Of a DNA stretch of 64,000 nucleotides, positions 12,501 through 25,100 are shown in pieces. Within the stretch, counting starts at the first letter, position 1. Each line of letters begins with the position of its first letter. The notes under the pieces were generated by a model. That model had not been told where the DNA came from and ran no database searches. It was given only the letters and a program-made list of their open reading frames with translations. Location of the stretch: contig OX485805.1 of assembly GCA_950295325.1 (NCBI GenBank), positions 30,303,501 through 30,367,500 on the forward strand. Direction: 5' to 3'. Both the position numbers and the translations under genes were made by a program. The stretch is from Polytrichum commune. Taxonomy: Eukaryota > Streptophyta > Polytrichopsida > Polytrichales > Polytrichaceae.

Positions 12501-15500
12501 CATTCTATTCAACCTTGACTTACGACGATGGATATTAGACTAATTATTGTGGGCCACATTGTTTTTCTATCAACACCTTTTCTCACTAGTGTTTATTATC
12601 ATGGGCTAAACGATTATCATGAACTTACATTAATGTGGGTCAGTATTATCAGATAAAATGTTAGTTGGCAGGAAACAAGATGGCACATCAATTTTTAAGA
12701 GTTTGACTTAAGTAATATGGCCTATTATAAATATGTGGCATTGTGATTCTGATGCCACACTAAATCAGATATTTAGTTGTACTTGTCTTGGTCCTAATAG
12801 GAATATGCACTGTTCTCACATATATGGATCTGAAGAGGAAGGATGACTGTTTACTTTTGGGTTTTTCTTTCAGATAAACCGTCAGGTGAAGTTGGTATAA
12901 AGTATGCTTGTGCTGTCATCACTAATAGGGTATTTGGTGCACTTGAAATGCAGTGGTTGGCTATCTGTATGTGTTTGGATCAGGTCTGCTGGGTTCTTTC
13001 TTCTTTCAGAATTTTGTGGTTGACTTGAATACTAGCAGTGAGTATTCAACTGAACTGATTCTTATCTTCTTTAAGTCTGAGGAGAAGCATAATTTATTTG
13101 TTGAGGACTTCAAATGGTTAATAAATCTTGGATGGTTCTAATGCCCTCAATGTTTTGCCACTAGAACGACCCCAGGCTTAAATCCACACTTCTCCCTCTT
13201 GCAGGGAAGCTTGTTCTGTTTCTGGAACTTTTCCCTCCATTTGTGTCGTACCGTGGCCTCTACGAATTTGCACAATATTCGTTCCAAGGAGTTTACACAG
13301 TAAGACCAGACACAGTACATAGAGCTTTTCGGTTGCACTGAGTGAAATAATAAGGTTGATATTACTCATGACACCTTTTTTGCGTATCTAATTACAATAA
13401 CTCATATGTATGTAGAGAATGTTGTCAAATTTGATACTCATAGCTTTTTGTGTGGATCCAGAACAGCAAGGGTATGCAATGGAGCGACCTCAGTGACCCC
13501 AAAAATGGCATGAGACAAGTCTTGGTCATATTATTTTTGGAGTGGATTTTTTTCATGGTAGTGACAATTTATCTCGACCAAGTTGCAATGTCTGAAAGTG
13601 GAATCAATAAGCATCCTCTTTTTTTTCTTAACTTCAAACGAATGGCCAAGAGCTCAGGGGCTGTCAATTCCTCTCACCATTTGTCAGCAAGCTCACAGTC
13701 GTTGCCAGAAATACACCTTGATGATGAACAAGGACTTTCCAATCGGCCAGATGTTACACGAGAGGTTGGTTACCTCCCTGTAAACCAGGTTTTTTGTATG
13801 CTACTCCTAAAGTCTGACGTGACATGTATTTTTGAATTCAGGATTTGAGTTTTGGATATTAGAGTTACCCTTTAAGTCAATAGGACTATTCGTCGGAGGT
13901 TGGTCCTTTATGACTTTCCATTGGTTATTCTGCACACAATATTAATAATCTCTATCCACTTGTGGTGCATGCTCGGAGGCAGTGTTTGAATTTGAATGAA
14001 GAGCAACCTACTTCGGTTTATTGAGAGCCAGACTCGTTTTAGCCCTCTAGGCATGCCAAAATGAGTTTGACCCTCGATGAACCAATATAGAATGTTCTTT
14101 GTTTATGCCTCCAAACTACCTCCAAGCATGCACCAAAAATGTACCAATCATGGTTGGTGTTGTATGCAAAAGAATCAACTCCCAACCAAACGTCATGTTG
14201 AGTAAGAGGATCACTCTATAATGAAGATAAGGTGGTGTTGGTGTTTATCCTTCTTGAAATTCTCAACACATACTCATTCCTATCCTTGAAATGTGGCAGA
14301 TAGAATTGGTCGAGGAGCTAAGTGTCAACCCAGATGGAACTTACCCCATTGTATGTAATAATCTCAAGAGGATTTACCCTGCCAAGGATGGCAACCCACC
14401 CAAGTATGCTGTGCGTGGATTCACGCTGGCAGTTCCTCGTGGTGAATGCTTTGGAATTCTAGGACCCAATGGCGCAGGAAAAACTTCTAGCATCAATATG
14501 GTATGTTCCAAAACTTTCCTTGAGGTTGCCTCCATCTTTGTGCAAATCTGTTATCCTCAAAAAAGCTACACAAAATCTGGTGTGTCAATAGAGTCATCCT
14601 GAAAGTGTCTGGATCAAATTCCGGGTGAGTTGGTTAAAAGGTGAGTTTGAGAGAATATGCATAAAATTTTGTCAAGGCTTAATTTATCCCGTTAAAAGAG
14701 GGGCCAGGTTATATAAGAACTGGTTTTCTACCTTGTTATACTAGGATTGGTGGGCCAAGATAAACTTGCAAAGGCTGAGCTGGGATTTAGGGTCACAGGT
14801 CCCATGAGCAGACCCTGTTTTAGATCCTCAGTTTTTGGGTTGAAAGAGAAGATCCAAGGAGTTTCACCCAACTTTTAAAACCAGGCTCCAACAATAGGCG
14901 AGTTCTTAATAGAGAAGTCTCTCAAAAGAGGGATTAAACTCCTAGATTGAACCCTATTTGAGGGACTCTATGGATAACTCTAATGTGGCTTCAAACCGGT
15001 AAGTTGGTTGACAATGTTGACAATGTTTGCAGATGATAGGATTTTTGAAACCAACATCTGGCACAGCATATGTTCAAGGAATGAACATCCAGACTGACAT
15101 GGATCGCATTTATTCGTGCATGGGAGTCTGTCCTCAACATGAGTAAGTGCCCTCTTGCATACCTTCTCTCTGCCCACCCTGTGGAATGAGTATGTAGCAG
15201 TTTCCTGTATATTGAGAATTTCTGGTTATTAGGGGTGTGTTTTAGAAAGCCATGGTATTATGTTTGCAGCCTGCTGTGGGGGCAATTAACTGGACGGGAG
15301 CACCTTCTGTTCTATGGTCGCTTGAAGAACTTGAAAGGGGCAGCACTGTTTGCTGTAAGGATCCAAATATCTTCTTCTCCTGCTATGTTAGTTTCTTTCA
15401 AAATGTTCATGCAAATTATACCCTACGTGCCTGTCAGTTTCATACATAATTGATTCTACCCCATGAAGGATTAAAATTTCTAAGGGCCATGTGTCATGTT

Positions 15501-17888
15501 GTTATCAGTTAAGAGAGGTTATAAATTCTATGTGGCACCTTCAAAATTAATTATTTTGTCACACGTGTGTTGAAACTGTAACGTATGGATGACGTCCTCC
15601 AGTTTAAGAGGTACCTGTGGCAAGGTGTCCATCCTTGAGAATCACCCCTGCTTCCAGTCTTGGAGTTAACGGTTTTGCTGACGTTCTGATTGTTGCATGC
15701 CATTTTATCTATACTGGTTATGGTAAATACTATAGGCCACACTATTAAGCTTATTTTCACACTAAGACATTGGGGATAGAACTGTGGGTGCACACTTGCT
15801 ACTAACCCACAATATTTGACATTGAAGGTCCGTGTTGTAGGTTACAGTATTTCCATTATAATGGAGATAGTGTCATTAAAAGACTTTTAACCTAGGGGAA
15901 GGAGTGGGTATATCACAGGGGCATGACAAGTGTACCTAGGGTTGCACATTAATTTCATGCGTGATGATAAATAATTTGGGGTTGCCCAGGCTAAGTCACA
16001 CTGTTCATCTGTCCACACTATTTACCATAATTAGTATAGCATCACCATAGGTTGGTTACTGTTTTTGTACAGACTCTCAGTGAACGAAACAAAAATGATC
16101 AACACAGTGCTCTGAAACATAACAATGGTTTGGATGTGTGCTCTCAGGCGGTAGAGAGCTCCTTGAGAAGTGTGAATCTGTTCGACAATGGTGTGGCTGA
16201 TAAGCAGTGTCAAAGATACTCAGGTGGCATGAAGCGCAGGCTGAGTGTTGCAATCTCTCTGATTGGAAATCCACAAGTAAAACTATCTGTACCAGTCAAT
16301 TCTCCATGTCTTGATGGATGTCTTTCTGAATCTGTGGCACCTGTCTATCTTTTTTTCCTTTTCTTTTTCTTCTTTTTGAGCCTGACACCCCTTGTTATGG
16401 AACTTTTGCAGGTGGTGTATATGGATGAGCCAAGCACTGGTTTGGACCCTGCATCTCGCTACAACCTTTGGAGTGTGGTGAAGCAGTCGAAGGCGAACCG
16501 TGCCATCATTCTTACAAGTTTGTTGTCTTTTCCTCTGTCCATTGTATTGGTTCAAATGCAGTAATTTCTTTCTTCTTGTATGTGAACTAGCTTGGGCCAG
16601 TGCCGTCCCAGTCCGTTGCACCTGTGCATATGAATTAATGTCCCAGACCAATCTGCACCGTCTGCTTAAACTGCCACCGTTGCTGGCTAGCTGTTTTGAG
16701 ACTTTGCAACAGAGACTGCATGAACATCTATGTGCCTTTGCCATTCCAAAGTTCCAAAATGTATAGTAGATGGATAGGTGAAGAACAAACCTTTAAGTAT
16801 CATCCTATTTATTTGTGCTTATTATTCACCTGACACAATTTGCAGCGCATTCCATGGAGGAGGCAGAAGCACTGTGTGATCGTCTTGGTATTTTTGTGAA
16901 TGGGGAGCTTCAGTGTATTGGCAACGCAAAAGAGGTACCTAATCTTTTTGTTAAGCATTACTTAATCGAGGTGTGTTTTGTGAGGTTTTGCGTAGATATG
17001 CACCGAGCATAACTCACCCAGCTCAAGGGGGTGGCCCTTTTTATTAAATATTTGCACAAGTACTTTTGATACTGTGGGGCACTTTACACCAGAGCTTGAG
17101 GGCTCGTGACCATTGAAATCTTAAATCTGTCATTGGTGGAAAATGCTGACACCGTCTCACTTCACTTTACTCTAGAGCGTAAGGGCCAAAGGGACCAATG
17201 AAGTTTGAATGGATGGACAACCTACATGGAATCCTACATGGCATGCAATGGATAATGTTTCACGACCTACCGGGATTTGCATCAAGCCCACCTCACAAAA
17301 CCGGGAGACTAAGACACTCCAAAATCTCACAACCCTTGATATACTATTGCTTATTGTGTGAAAGGGCTCACATGAATAGGATGGTTGGTTGAGAGCCTGA
17401 TCATGTATGTCTTTACACTACAGTTGAAGGCTTGCGACCACACAAAACTCAATGGTATGGCCTTCAGATGTGTTTCAAGGGCTCTCACAATTTATGGTCA
17501 TGGTCCTTGGTCATTGTATAAAATGGCCCCTACTAGCAAGTAAGTCTGGAGATTTTGTAACTTACTCATGGAAATGCTCATGGCACAGCTTATTGCTAGA
17601 TTTGGAGGCTTATATGTGTTGACGATTACCACACCGAGGGAAGAGGAAGCCGAGGTGATGGCCTTGGCCAACTGCCTCACACCGAATGCCAAGAAAGTGT
17701 ATGGCCTCTCAGGGACACAAAAGTTTGAACTACCTAAGGTTGAGGTGAAGGTCGCTGACGTTTTCATTGCAGTGGAGCAAGCTAAGAAGTATCTGCATAT
17801 CCATGCATGGGGCCTCTCAGACACCACTTTAGAAGATGTTTTCATCAAGATTGCGCGGCAATCGAATGGCAGAGCCACACTTTCGTAG
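6187..17888 (+). CDS. Half-size ABC transporter, plant ABCA (ATH) subfamily, 20 exons
   Basis: Exons: 6187-6321, 7704-8079, 8989-9065, 9452-9599, 9711-9767 (end uncertain, 9773 also fits), 9989-10108, 10250-10374, 10999-11157, 11733-11895, 12160-12285, 12954-13037, 13205-13299, 13462-13764, 14300-14500, 15033-15142, 15270-15354, 16148-16276, 16412-16517, 16846-16934, 17589-17888 (stop TAG). All borders are GT..AG and all phases agree, giving about 995 residues. The order is a short Ala-rich N terminus, ADALFRKNLTYQ and a first membrane segment (about 52-75), a Cys-containing lumenal/extracellular loop, the ABC2-type membrane domain (about 370-585: FVKEMPKP, LVYEKEYHLRMMMKMHGLGD, YVFGSGLLG, YRGLYEFAQYSF), then one nucleotide-binding domain. 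Its Walker A is GPNGAGKT (about 711-718), signature YSGGMKRRLS (about 812), Walker B VVYMDEPSTGLDP (about 832-844) and H-loop TTHSMEEAE (about 867). One membrane domain plus one ATPase domain matches the half-size plant ABCA2-12 group, which must dimerise. Some members transport fatty acyl/lipid substrates at the ER; the substrate here is unknown. The least certain joint is exon 5/6. Introns host many MITEs. Confidence 0.9.
6322..7703 (+). other. ABCA intron 1 with degenerate internal tandem repeat and GA microsatellites
   Basis: Three related blocks start with 'caagaatgtaaa(c/t)gaag' at about 6475, 6595 and 6853. Each is followed by a 'ttctgga..' block, a 'caatcga..' block ending 'accagttt' or 'aacaggttt', and 'cctgagggaat' or 'tctgagggaat'. 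The spacing of copies 2 and 3 is about 258 bp; copy 1 is shortened. A GA run lies at 6421-6441, a G run at about 6447-6458 and a (GA)n run at 6559-6591. The 3' half of the intron holds no recognisable element. Confidence 0.6.
8207..8344. mobile_element. Short MITE family B, copy in ABCA intron 2
   Basis: The ends are inverted: GGCCGCCTTTACACTAGAGC on the left and GTTTGAGCAAGTGTAAAGTGGCC-type sequence on the right. The same element, about 150 bp long, occurs at 23891-24046 in an intron of the OTU gene. No coding capacity. A related degenerate segment that includes the 'cttgccttcctaacctacct' block continues to about 8600. Confidence 0.6.
8590..8832. mobile_element. Fragment of Tourist-like MITE family A in ABCA intron 2
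   Basis: The order of blocks (GTTGTGAGGTTGTGAAGG, 'cggttttgtgttagatccg', 'catgtaggacttcatcc', 'ttggtcccttagaccctcaagc') matches the same-orientation copies at 61001-61515 and 61983-62481. Both ends are lost. Confidence 0.5.
10412..10772. mobile_element. MITE family E copy 1, ABCA intron 7
   Basis: An AGAGTTA..TATCC-like left end is followed by blocks shared with 13861-14215, 24433-24775 and 25480-25803: 'gcatgcttggaggta', 'gaacattctatata', and TTGTATGCAAAACGG near the right end. The two halves are imperfect inverted repeats of each other. This is the most diverged of the four copies. Confidence 0.6.
11195..11590 (+). mobile_element. MITE family C copy 1, ABCA intron 8
   Basis: About 390 bp begins near CTAAATATTGTATTTAGTGT and closes with CCATATGACACTAAATTC. 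Internal blocks 'caccaattctaattgtcttg', 'ttgcaattactgtcacttac' and 'catgacaatattt' are shared with copies at 33015, 33673 (inverted), 30450 (inverted) and 57768. The middle of this copy is more diverged than the ends. It is non-coding. Confidence 0.65.
12472..12782. mobile_element. MITE with CTACACTA-type termini, ABCA intron 10
   Basis: The left end CTACACTATATCTCTAATTT leads into AGTGTGGCCCA. The right end, GCCACACTAAATCAGATATT plus TAGTTGTAC, is its inverted repeat. The roughly 310-bp interior has no coding capacity. The termini resemble those of the 192-bp element at 36311-36502 but the interiors differ, so the two are relatives within one group. Confidence 0.6.
13861..14215. mobile_element. 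MITE family E copy 2, ABCA intron 13
   Basis: It runs from AGAGTTACCC to GGATCACTCT, inverted ends of about 10 bp. An imperfect longer inverted structure lies between them, with 'gcatgctcggaggca' on one arm and 'ctccaagcatgcacc' on the other. It shares the central 'caatatagaatgttctttg' block with the two copies in the OTU gene. Confidence 0.7.
15709..16039. mobile_element. MITE with 31-33 bp inverted ends, ABCA intron 16
   Basis: The left end reads CTATACTGGTTATGGTAAAT followed by ACTATAGGCCACAC. The right end CCACACTATTTACCATAATT plus AGTATAG is its reverse complement with few mismatches. The 330-bp element has no open frame of note. I see no second copy in the window. Confidence 0.65.
17077..17530 (-). 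mobile_element. Tourist-like MITE family A copy, last ABCA intron
   Basis: It begins GGGCACTTTACACCAGAGC and ends near AAAATGGCCCC, with all internal blocks of the family in the order seen in 34641-35106 and 58716-59216. CpG sites are almost all lost compared with 48212-48716, so it is an older copy. The final coding exon starts only 59 bp beyond it. Confidence 0.7.
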
Positions 17889-19400
17889 GTTTCATATCCC
17901 AACCACTGCACAAATTACACTAAATTAATATAGAGATTCTGGAAGGTATAATATTCTTTTGTCGTAATTCAGCATTAGTACAAACCAAGAATGTACAGGT
18001 GTAGGCATTTCTAGAAAGGTTTTGCCCTTGTGCTACAACATTGAGGTCTGAGTTGACAAATATCAAGGAATGTACATGGATCTGTTGACTGTGATCTGCA
18101 TATAGGAACCCAAAAATGTAATGAAGGCTACTGGGCAACATGATCTGGTTAACACGTAAGGTGGCATCCCATTTTCCTGAGGTTCCCATATGTGCAGCTT
18201 GCAATTGTTGACACTATACATAAGGGCGTCCCGATGTGAGATTGGGTTTTCTTTAATGGGGGCACTAGAAACAGAGGAAGAAAACAATCTGCTATTGAAT
18301 GTTGGTTCATTGAAGCATGTCCACCATGGGGAGAAGTGCCACTTGCACGTGAGCTTGAACCGATATGTGGATAGTCGCCTGTAACGAGTAGGGAAATTGA
18401 CTCCCAAAATAGGTTAGTTATAAGAACACTTCGATGCTTGAGATTGAAGGTGGTTGCCAGGTAGGTTAGTCACTAAGGTATAACACTTACTGCTTGAGAA
18501 ATGGAAGGCTTTTGTGTGCACACGTATAAGAGAGCAACCTTCTCCATGCAGACTACGCCTTTGCACTACTGGAGCCATGTGGCCGGGGATTACTTGAGTT
18601 TTGCCATGGCTTGGAGCCCTTGGTTTTTCTTAATTCTTTTGCTAAATCTTTTTGGCATAAGATGGAGGACCCAACAAAGATGGAGGCCAGTCCCCCAAAA
18701 CTAGATCTGCATTCAGATTTATATTCCTTATGTCTCTTAAGAGCAAAGGCTGTGCCATGCTCCAGTTCCATAGCTAACAGTAAGCAGCCCTTGATAGCAT
18801 GGACCCTTCAAATATTCAACTCTCTTAACAACTATCACAATTTAGTGAAATTGGTAGCCTATACCCTAAACTGCACAAACTCCAAGACCTAATACAATGC
18901 TTGGCAATGGCGTCGTTATCTTGGATCTTCCTCATGCTTTGTTGAAGCATACTATCTCAATGATTTGTGTACCTTGCCCAGAGGTTCTCCAACTTATTGT
19001 TGTACCATGATCCAAAGACACCGATCTCCTCTACATGCTGTTTTTGACATTTTGTTATTGGAGATATTATTGTAATTCCTCCTGCCCTGACAACCTACAG
19101 TTATCAAAGAATTTGCATAACTTTCCTGGGGACCTCAAAAGTGCACTAGTCTCCATAAATTAAGTTCCATGCAGAACTTCAAGGAAATTCTCAGTCAAGT
19201 CAAATACTGAGCACTTGAGCTGAACATCAATAATCTGCAGGGAGCTCATGGTTTTTGGAGCTTTAATTTTCCAATGCTGTAGCCCACAAGTGGAATCCTC
19301 AACTGTCCATAGCACAATGATCGGCCAGTCCACGGGGTTCACAATGCACGGGTTACACACCTCCAACAGTGTCACATGTTGATAAATGAAGGATCAAATG
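17889..19400. other. 3' flank of ABCA gene; no further gene seen
   Basis: The first 200-300 bp after the stop are likely 3' UTR. No protein family or RNA gene is recognisable up to 19400. A direct repeat of 'gttgataaatgaaggat' occurs twice at about 19379-19414. Confidence 0.35.
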
Positions 19401-19429
19401 TTGATAAATGAAGGATGGTGATATTGATC

Positions 19430-19840
19430 TTCTTTGAACCTGACTTAAGGTAGACAAGTGGTATTTGAATACTTTGCTCTCTGCACCCACTTCTTGTAGG
19501 ATATGAAACACACAATTATTGTGAGATGATTAGCAAATCCAAATCGTGCCCAAGCCATTTGCTTCATGTTTTTTGGAATTCATTCAATATCTTGTTCAAT
19601 ATCCTAGTGAAGATTCTTGTGCTCATTAAGTGGTCATATAGGCCCCCTAGTCATGTTGACTATTGAGCCTAGAATGGTTAGCATGTTTTGAAAACGTAGT
19701 CCAATCTCTTTCAAGCACATGACTTTTTGGTGTCTATCCTTAGATCCACACCTAACCATGTGCCACTCAAATATAGGTGTCTTTATTATTGCTATGTTGG
19801 AACTAGGTACATCTACTTTAATTCACTATTGTCGCCCAAC
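19430..19840 (-). repeat. Repeat family D, inverted copy
   Basis: The blocks 'tgaagattcttgtgctcatt', 'aagtggtcatatagg', 'gtccaatctctttcaagcac', 'tttggtgtctatccttagat' and 'cactcaaatataggtgtc' recur in this order at 62880-63140 and 35480-35700. In inverted orientation they recur at 26546-26700, 35826-35990 and many places in 39-43 kb. It is an abundant dispersed non-coding repeat whose exact ends I cannot define. Confidence 0.55.
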
Positions 19841-22164
19841 AAATTATCACAAGTTCCAACCACCTATATCGAAATGTTATCAAGCAGAATTTAGCATTTG
19901 TTGATCTTGATCAACAACATCATAACACGATCCTAGGGTGAAAACTACTTGTAGCACTCGCAAAGGTCACCATCTTCAGAACTTGATTTGGATTTGCTAC
20001 CCATTTCTAAGAAGCGGTTTTTGGAGCTACTTTTGCATTATACGCATTTCTAGGACTATGAATTCTAAACAAAAATAATGAATTTTTTTAGAAGTGATAT
20101 TCAACACCTAGTGGATATGAGTACAATGACCTGACCCTTTCTTTTAGATAAGTGGCTTCTAAGTAGTCCTACAAAAAAAATTTAGAAGTGCAAATGGGAT
20201 GCAAACCTTTTGTAACTCAAACAAAAATCGTATTAATGGATTCCTCTCAAGTCTTGACGCCCTCTTTCCAAGCATGTTTCTCCTCATTGTGAGAGAACAA
20301 ATCATTGATTCACAAGGAGTTGTACCGTAGTGGGTGCTCGCCTAGACAATAATAAATAAATAACAAGAAAACGGTAGAACCGTAAGGCTCTGTCCTTTAT
20401 TATGGAAGACTACAATTGTAGTTGTCCACTTTGCTCATGCCAATTCATGGCTATTCACTATACCAAACCTTTCTTGGATTTTGTGCACCTTCTTCTCAAA
20501 TACAGGTCAAGGATTGAAGCTACTCATTTATCACCCAAAATTTTTAAAATAAATAATCAAGAACTACCGAAATAACTATAGTTAACTAGATTTCTTTCAA
20601 TGCATTTTAGGGAGCACTTATATATAAAAAAAACTATAGTTAACATCCACATTACATAAAGTGGACCAAAAATAACAAGAACAAGTAACGTCCAAGTGTG
20701 AACACAAAGTGGTTAGGAAATTTGCTCTTGAAACAAAGAAGTTGATGCATAGTCTTTGTCCTATAGACAGAGCCAATAAATCACTCCAGCCAAACTCATC
20801 GTAACTCATACAAGCATTGACAACATCGTCTATATCAAAAAATGAAGGCGATTTCAACAAGAGCTCCGTCAATGTTTCCCTGTAAGTATAGAACTTTCGC
20901 ATATAGTTGTGTCATTTATCATGATCTCCATGATGGCTTTCATGAGAGGGAACCTAGCATGTGAGTGGTGAGCAATGAATAGTGACATGTGAGTAGAGAG
21001 GAACAAAATTCCCAACAAGAGGCTATTTCAAGTAAGAAATGTATGTAAATTTTGCATATTGTCCACTTACATGTGCATGCGTCTTTCGTTCATTGGCAAA
21101 TGTAATCCCACACCTCAAAAATATGTAATAAAGAAATCTATAGATTGGATCTCAAGAACACCATCATAATGTTATGTTCCACATATTCTTTGCTAGACCG
21201 TTAACTTATACCATCGTTTGCATATCCAACAATGTAGTATCTCAACCACAATGAAACACACATAGTTACTTGTTCATTCTCATTTTGTTCATCCATCCCT
21301 CCCATTCCTCAGAATTCATGTGATCCACATTGATCAAGTTCATATTATGAGTAAAAGTTAAAATGTCTACCACTCTAGAATTTTACCTAAAGCAACACAT
21401 TTGAAACAAAATTTACATTGCTAGAATCTAATCAATCACAACTACGATTCTTTTTATTCACACTTGACTTGCGCGATACTCATGATGGCAACTATCCTAA
21501 ATCAAAACACAACATTTGAATGGTGTCTACTACATTCTAGTGCAATGTTTCAAGATATGAATTGTTTTAGCACCTAAGTACTCCAATAGCTGATGCATAC
21601 ATGATTCATAGGATGGTTTTTTATATGATAAAATCTCATTTAACATATATAATTTGATCATCGGAAATTAAATTATACATGTGAAGGGAATTGATTTTCT
21701 AGCAAATATTACTTCCACAATTTCCTCCTTGATTTAACAACGGCCATTCTAATCTTCACATGGACTTCCATCAAAAATAAAATAGAATTTCTTCAGTTTC
21801 ACATAGGGTGAATGTTATTTGTGGTAAACATGAAACAATGGCATCTCTTATTTACAACGTGTGAGGGAGCACATAACATTACCCATGTTAGGCTGCCTTG
21901 ACTACAAATTCACTTCAAAATAATGGGATTCATCATCTGGAGTCTTTATTCTCGAATCTATTGTTGGTTCCATGAACACAACTCATGAGCTGAGTGATGT
22001 TATGCATGAGGTTTAGCAATGTTATGAGTGCTGTATTAAATTTTAAATAAAGAAATAAAGAAATGATAAATCCCGGAATTATATATTAGGAAATGGAGAC
22101 TAGAATCACATAAAGCTTGGATTCCTAGTTCTCAATTCCTCGTTTGCTTCATTTCGGCGGGGCT
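19841..22164. other. Gene-poor intergenic DNA upstream of the OTU gene
   Basis: AT-rich, with no recognisable protein, RNA gene or complete element. A TATATATTA sequence at about 22079-22088 lies about 80 bp before the OTU start codon, and the last 60 bases turn GC-rich. It could be the core promoter, but TATA-like sequences are common in this background. Confidence 0.3.
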
Positions 22165-25100
22165 ATGGCGGCATCGGTGGCCATGGCGGGCACGCCCGAC
22201 TCGCTCACGGGTATCACTTCTCAGTTCACACGCAATCCATAAAAAATTGTGTCGAATCGTTGAGATTTCTCCGTCTTCTCGCATTGCGCCTGAATAATTA
22301 TGTCAATTTTTACTTTTCTCTCACTCGATCAACAATATCCATAGGAAAGTTTGCAGAGAACACAGTGTTGGCAATTTTTGGTTGTGCATCGTTGCTTTGG
22401 TTGTGGCAGCGTCGGTAATTAGTTGAGGAACATGAGAGAGATTCCGATTTTCATTGCTGGGGTGGAGATATGAGATAAGGGGTTGTTTGGGGCTCAGAAA
22501 GATTTAGGTCTTCTTGTTCTTGTTGAATGTGATAGACTTTGTTATAGCAAATACCATTTGAACAGCATGAATAATTTTCCCCGAATTTGCTACGGTGCGA
22601 GGACAAGTTTTATGGTGGAATTTTTGGTCATTTTTCTGCTCTTTTTTCTATTTGAACTCTTCCGGGTAATGTCAAGCTTTCTATCCAGGTGCAATCAAAT
22701 CATGATAGCGTATGTAGGAAAGATTGAGTTTCCGAGTAGGCCACATTGTCTGACATAATTTACATGCGGAAGAGATTATGTACATTGTTGAAGAACTTTG
22801 TATATGTTGTGTTGGATCATAGGATATTTTCTGAATGTGGTGGATGTGTTTGAATGTGTGCTATCATATGACATTTTGTATATGAGGTGGATGTGTTTGA
22901 ATGTGTGGTTCAACCTAAGATACTTCGAGTGGACGGCATAATCTTTACCTGATGGTAATTACGCACATCGTTGAAGGACATCGTAAATAATTTTGGTGGA
23001 TCACATGACGTTTTCTGAATGAGGTGGATGTGTTTGAGTGTATGGTTCATAATCTCTTTCCGATGGAAATTACAGCGGTGGCGAGGGCCAGAAGCTAAAC
23101 AGTAAATTGATCACATACTTTGTTGTAATTTCGTATTTCAAATTGGGCAGGAGTGGGCGAATGCGAGTATGGTGGCAGGCTATATTTAATTTGAGCTTCA
23201 CAATGACCGTATGTGCTTCTGGTTGCAGAAACGGTGATGACTGGATTGGCAAATGGCTCAGCCTTTTTCGAATATGTGGACACAAATATGGAGCAGCAAA
23301 TTAATCTGCCATTTGCTTCCATTTCATCAGCATTCTCTGTTGGGCCACAGAAGAAACAGTCACTTTTCTTCGCAAGGATTGGACTGGGTCGAGGGGGACA
23401 GCAAGCTCGGTAAGTAGCCTCGCACGAGAGTGGCACCAAATTAAATATGTAAGTGCAAATCAAATTAAAAATTTCAAGCTTCTCAATCGAATTCCTAATG
23501 TATAGTCCCCTTTACAGTAGAGCGGTTGAGAGCTTGAAGAAAGGAGTCTTCTCATTGCCGGAAAGGAACCTCTTAGCCACCCTTGTTTACTCAAGTCCAC
23601 TTTACGCTTGTGCTTTCAACTTAAGAGCTTGAAATTTTTACCGGTCTTACAACGCGTAAATGGTGCCTTCATGAATTCAATGTGGTTGTCTGCGGTAAGA
23701 CTATGACAAGTCTTTTTTGACAAGCTTTTGAAATCCTAAGCTACCTCATGGAGGTTGGTTAGGAAATGTCGAGAGTTCAAGCTCTTGTATTGTGGGCTCC
23801 AAGCCAATGGGCTTTCAAGCATTATTTGGCCTGTCATGAATTTCTCCTTTGTCTAGTTCCATCACCCCCTTGATATATCTCTTTGAGCATGGCCACTTTA
23901 CACTTGCTCAAACTATTGGGAGCTTGAAGATTGGTCAAGCTCTCCAGAGTTTAAGCTTTGGATGAAGGCATGTCAGATCTAAGTATCAAACTACCGAAAA
24001 ATTGCAAGTTCAATCTCTCAACTCGAGCTCAAGTGTAAAGGTGGCCTAAGTGCAGATTTTGAGGTGTCTCTACTAGCAGACATTGACATTAGTGGGCTCA
24101 AAGGTGGTTTGTGAATTTGCCTTAGTTAAGTTACATTTTGTCACTTTCTTTGATGGATTGTGTTCTGAATGTGCAAGTTGCTTTATGGTAGAAGGACACT
24201 GAGGCTGTGATGAGGTTCAGCTCTGACACCATTGTACTTTTCTAGGGTCTCAGACAAGGTACATCACAAGCATTGAAGAAGGTGGAGCACTTCACAGTCC
24301 GCAAAATAGCTGGTGATGGGCGGTGTATGTTCAGAGCTCTTGTATGTTCTTAAACCCTATTTGCACTTTAATGGGATCATTTATGTGCCATCGAGAAGGT
24401 GTCTACTAGACAACCTTTTTGTGGAAGTCATTAGAGCTATCCTTCAAGTCAATGGGAGTTGTCTGGAGTTGATCCCCTATGATTTTCCATGGGTTGGTTT
24501 GCATACTACATCAATAATTTCTTTCCACTTGTAGTGCATGCTCAGAGGTAGTGTATGAAGAGCAATCTATTTCAGTTCATTGATGGTCAAACTTATTTTA
24601 GAATTTTTTGGCATGCACAACTGAGTTTGACCCTTAATAACCCAATATAGAATGTTCTTTGTTCAAGCCTCCACACTACCTCCAGGTATGCACTGAAAAC
24701 TTACAAAACATGGAAGGTGTTGTATGCAAACAACCAGCTCTTGACTATAAGTCATGTTGAGTGGAGGATAACTCTTCTCAGATCCTAAACATCATCATCT
24801 TCCAACTGCTTCAGTTATATGCAATCAGTATGTAATTCTGGAATGTGTTGATCCACAAGTGATGCATTTATCTTCTTGAAAAGTTAGTGTTATAAAATGT
24901 TGAATAACTTCTTGATCTTTTGATATTGTGGGGTTTACAGGTCCAAGGAATGGCTCTGAACAAGGGATTAGATCTTAACCCCAAAGATGAAGAACAAGAA
25001 GCAGGTCTGCATACTGCTCCACCTATCTTATGGAATTATGCTTGGGCAATGAAACCCTGTGCATTAGTCTGTAATTTGTGGTGGTTGTAACAGAGCTCAT

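Noticed and set aside
17498-17911. 137-codon open frame on the minus strand over the last ABCA exon
   Set aside because: It is the antisense shadow of a well-supported coding exon and resembles no family.
18501-18892. Short frames after the ABCA stop as a possible extra exon or gene
   Set aside because: The ABCA frame already ends at a proper stop after the conserved C-terminal region, and these frames resemble no protein.
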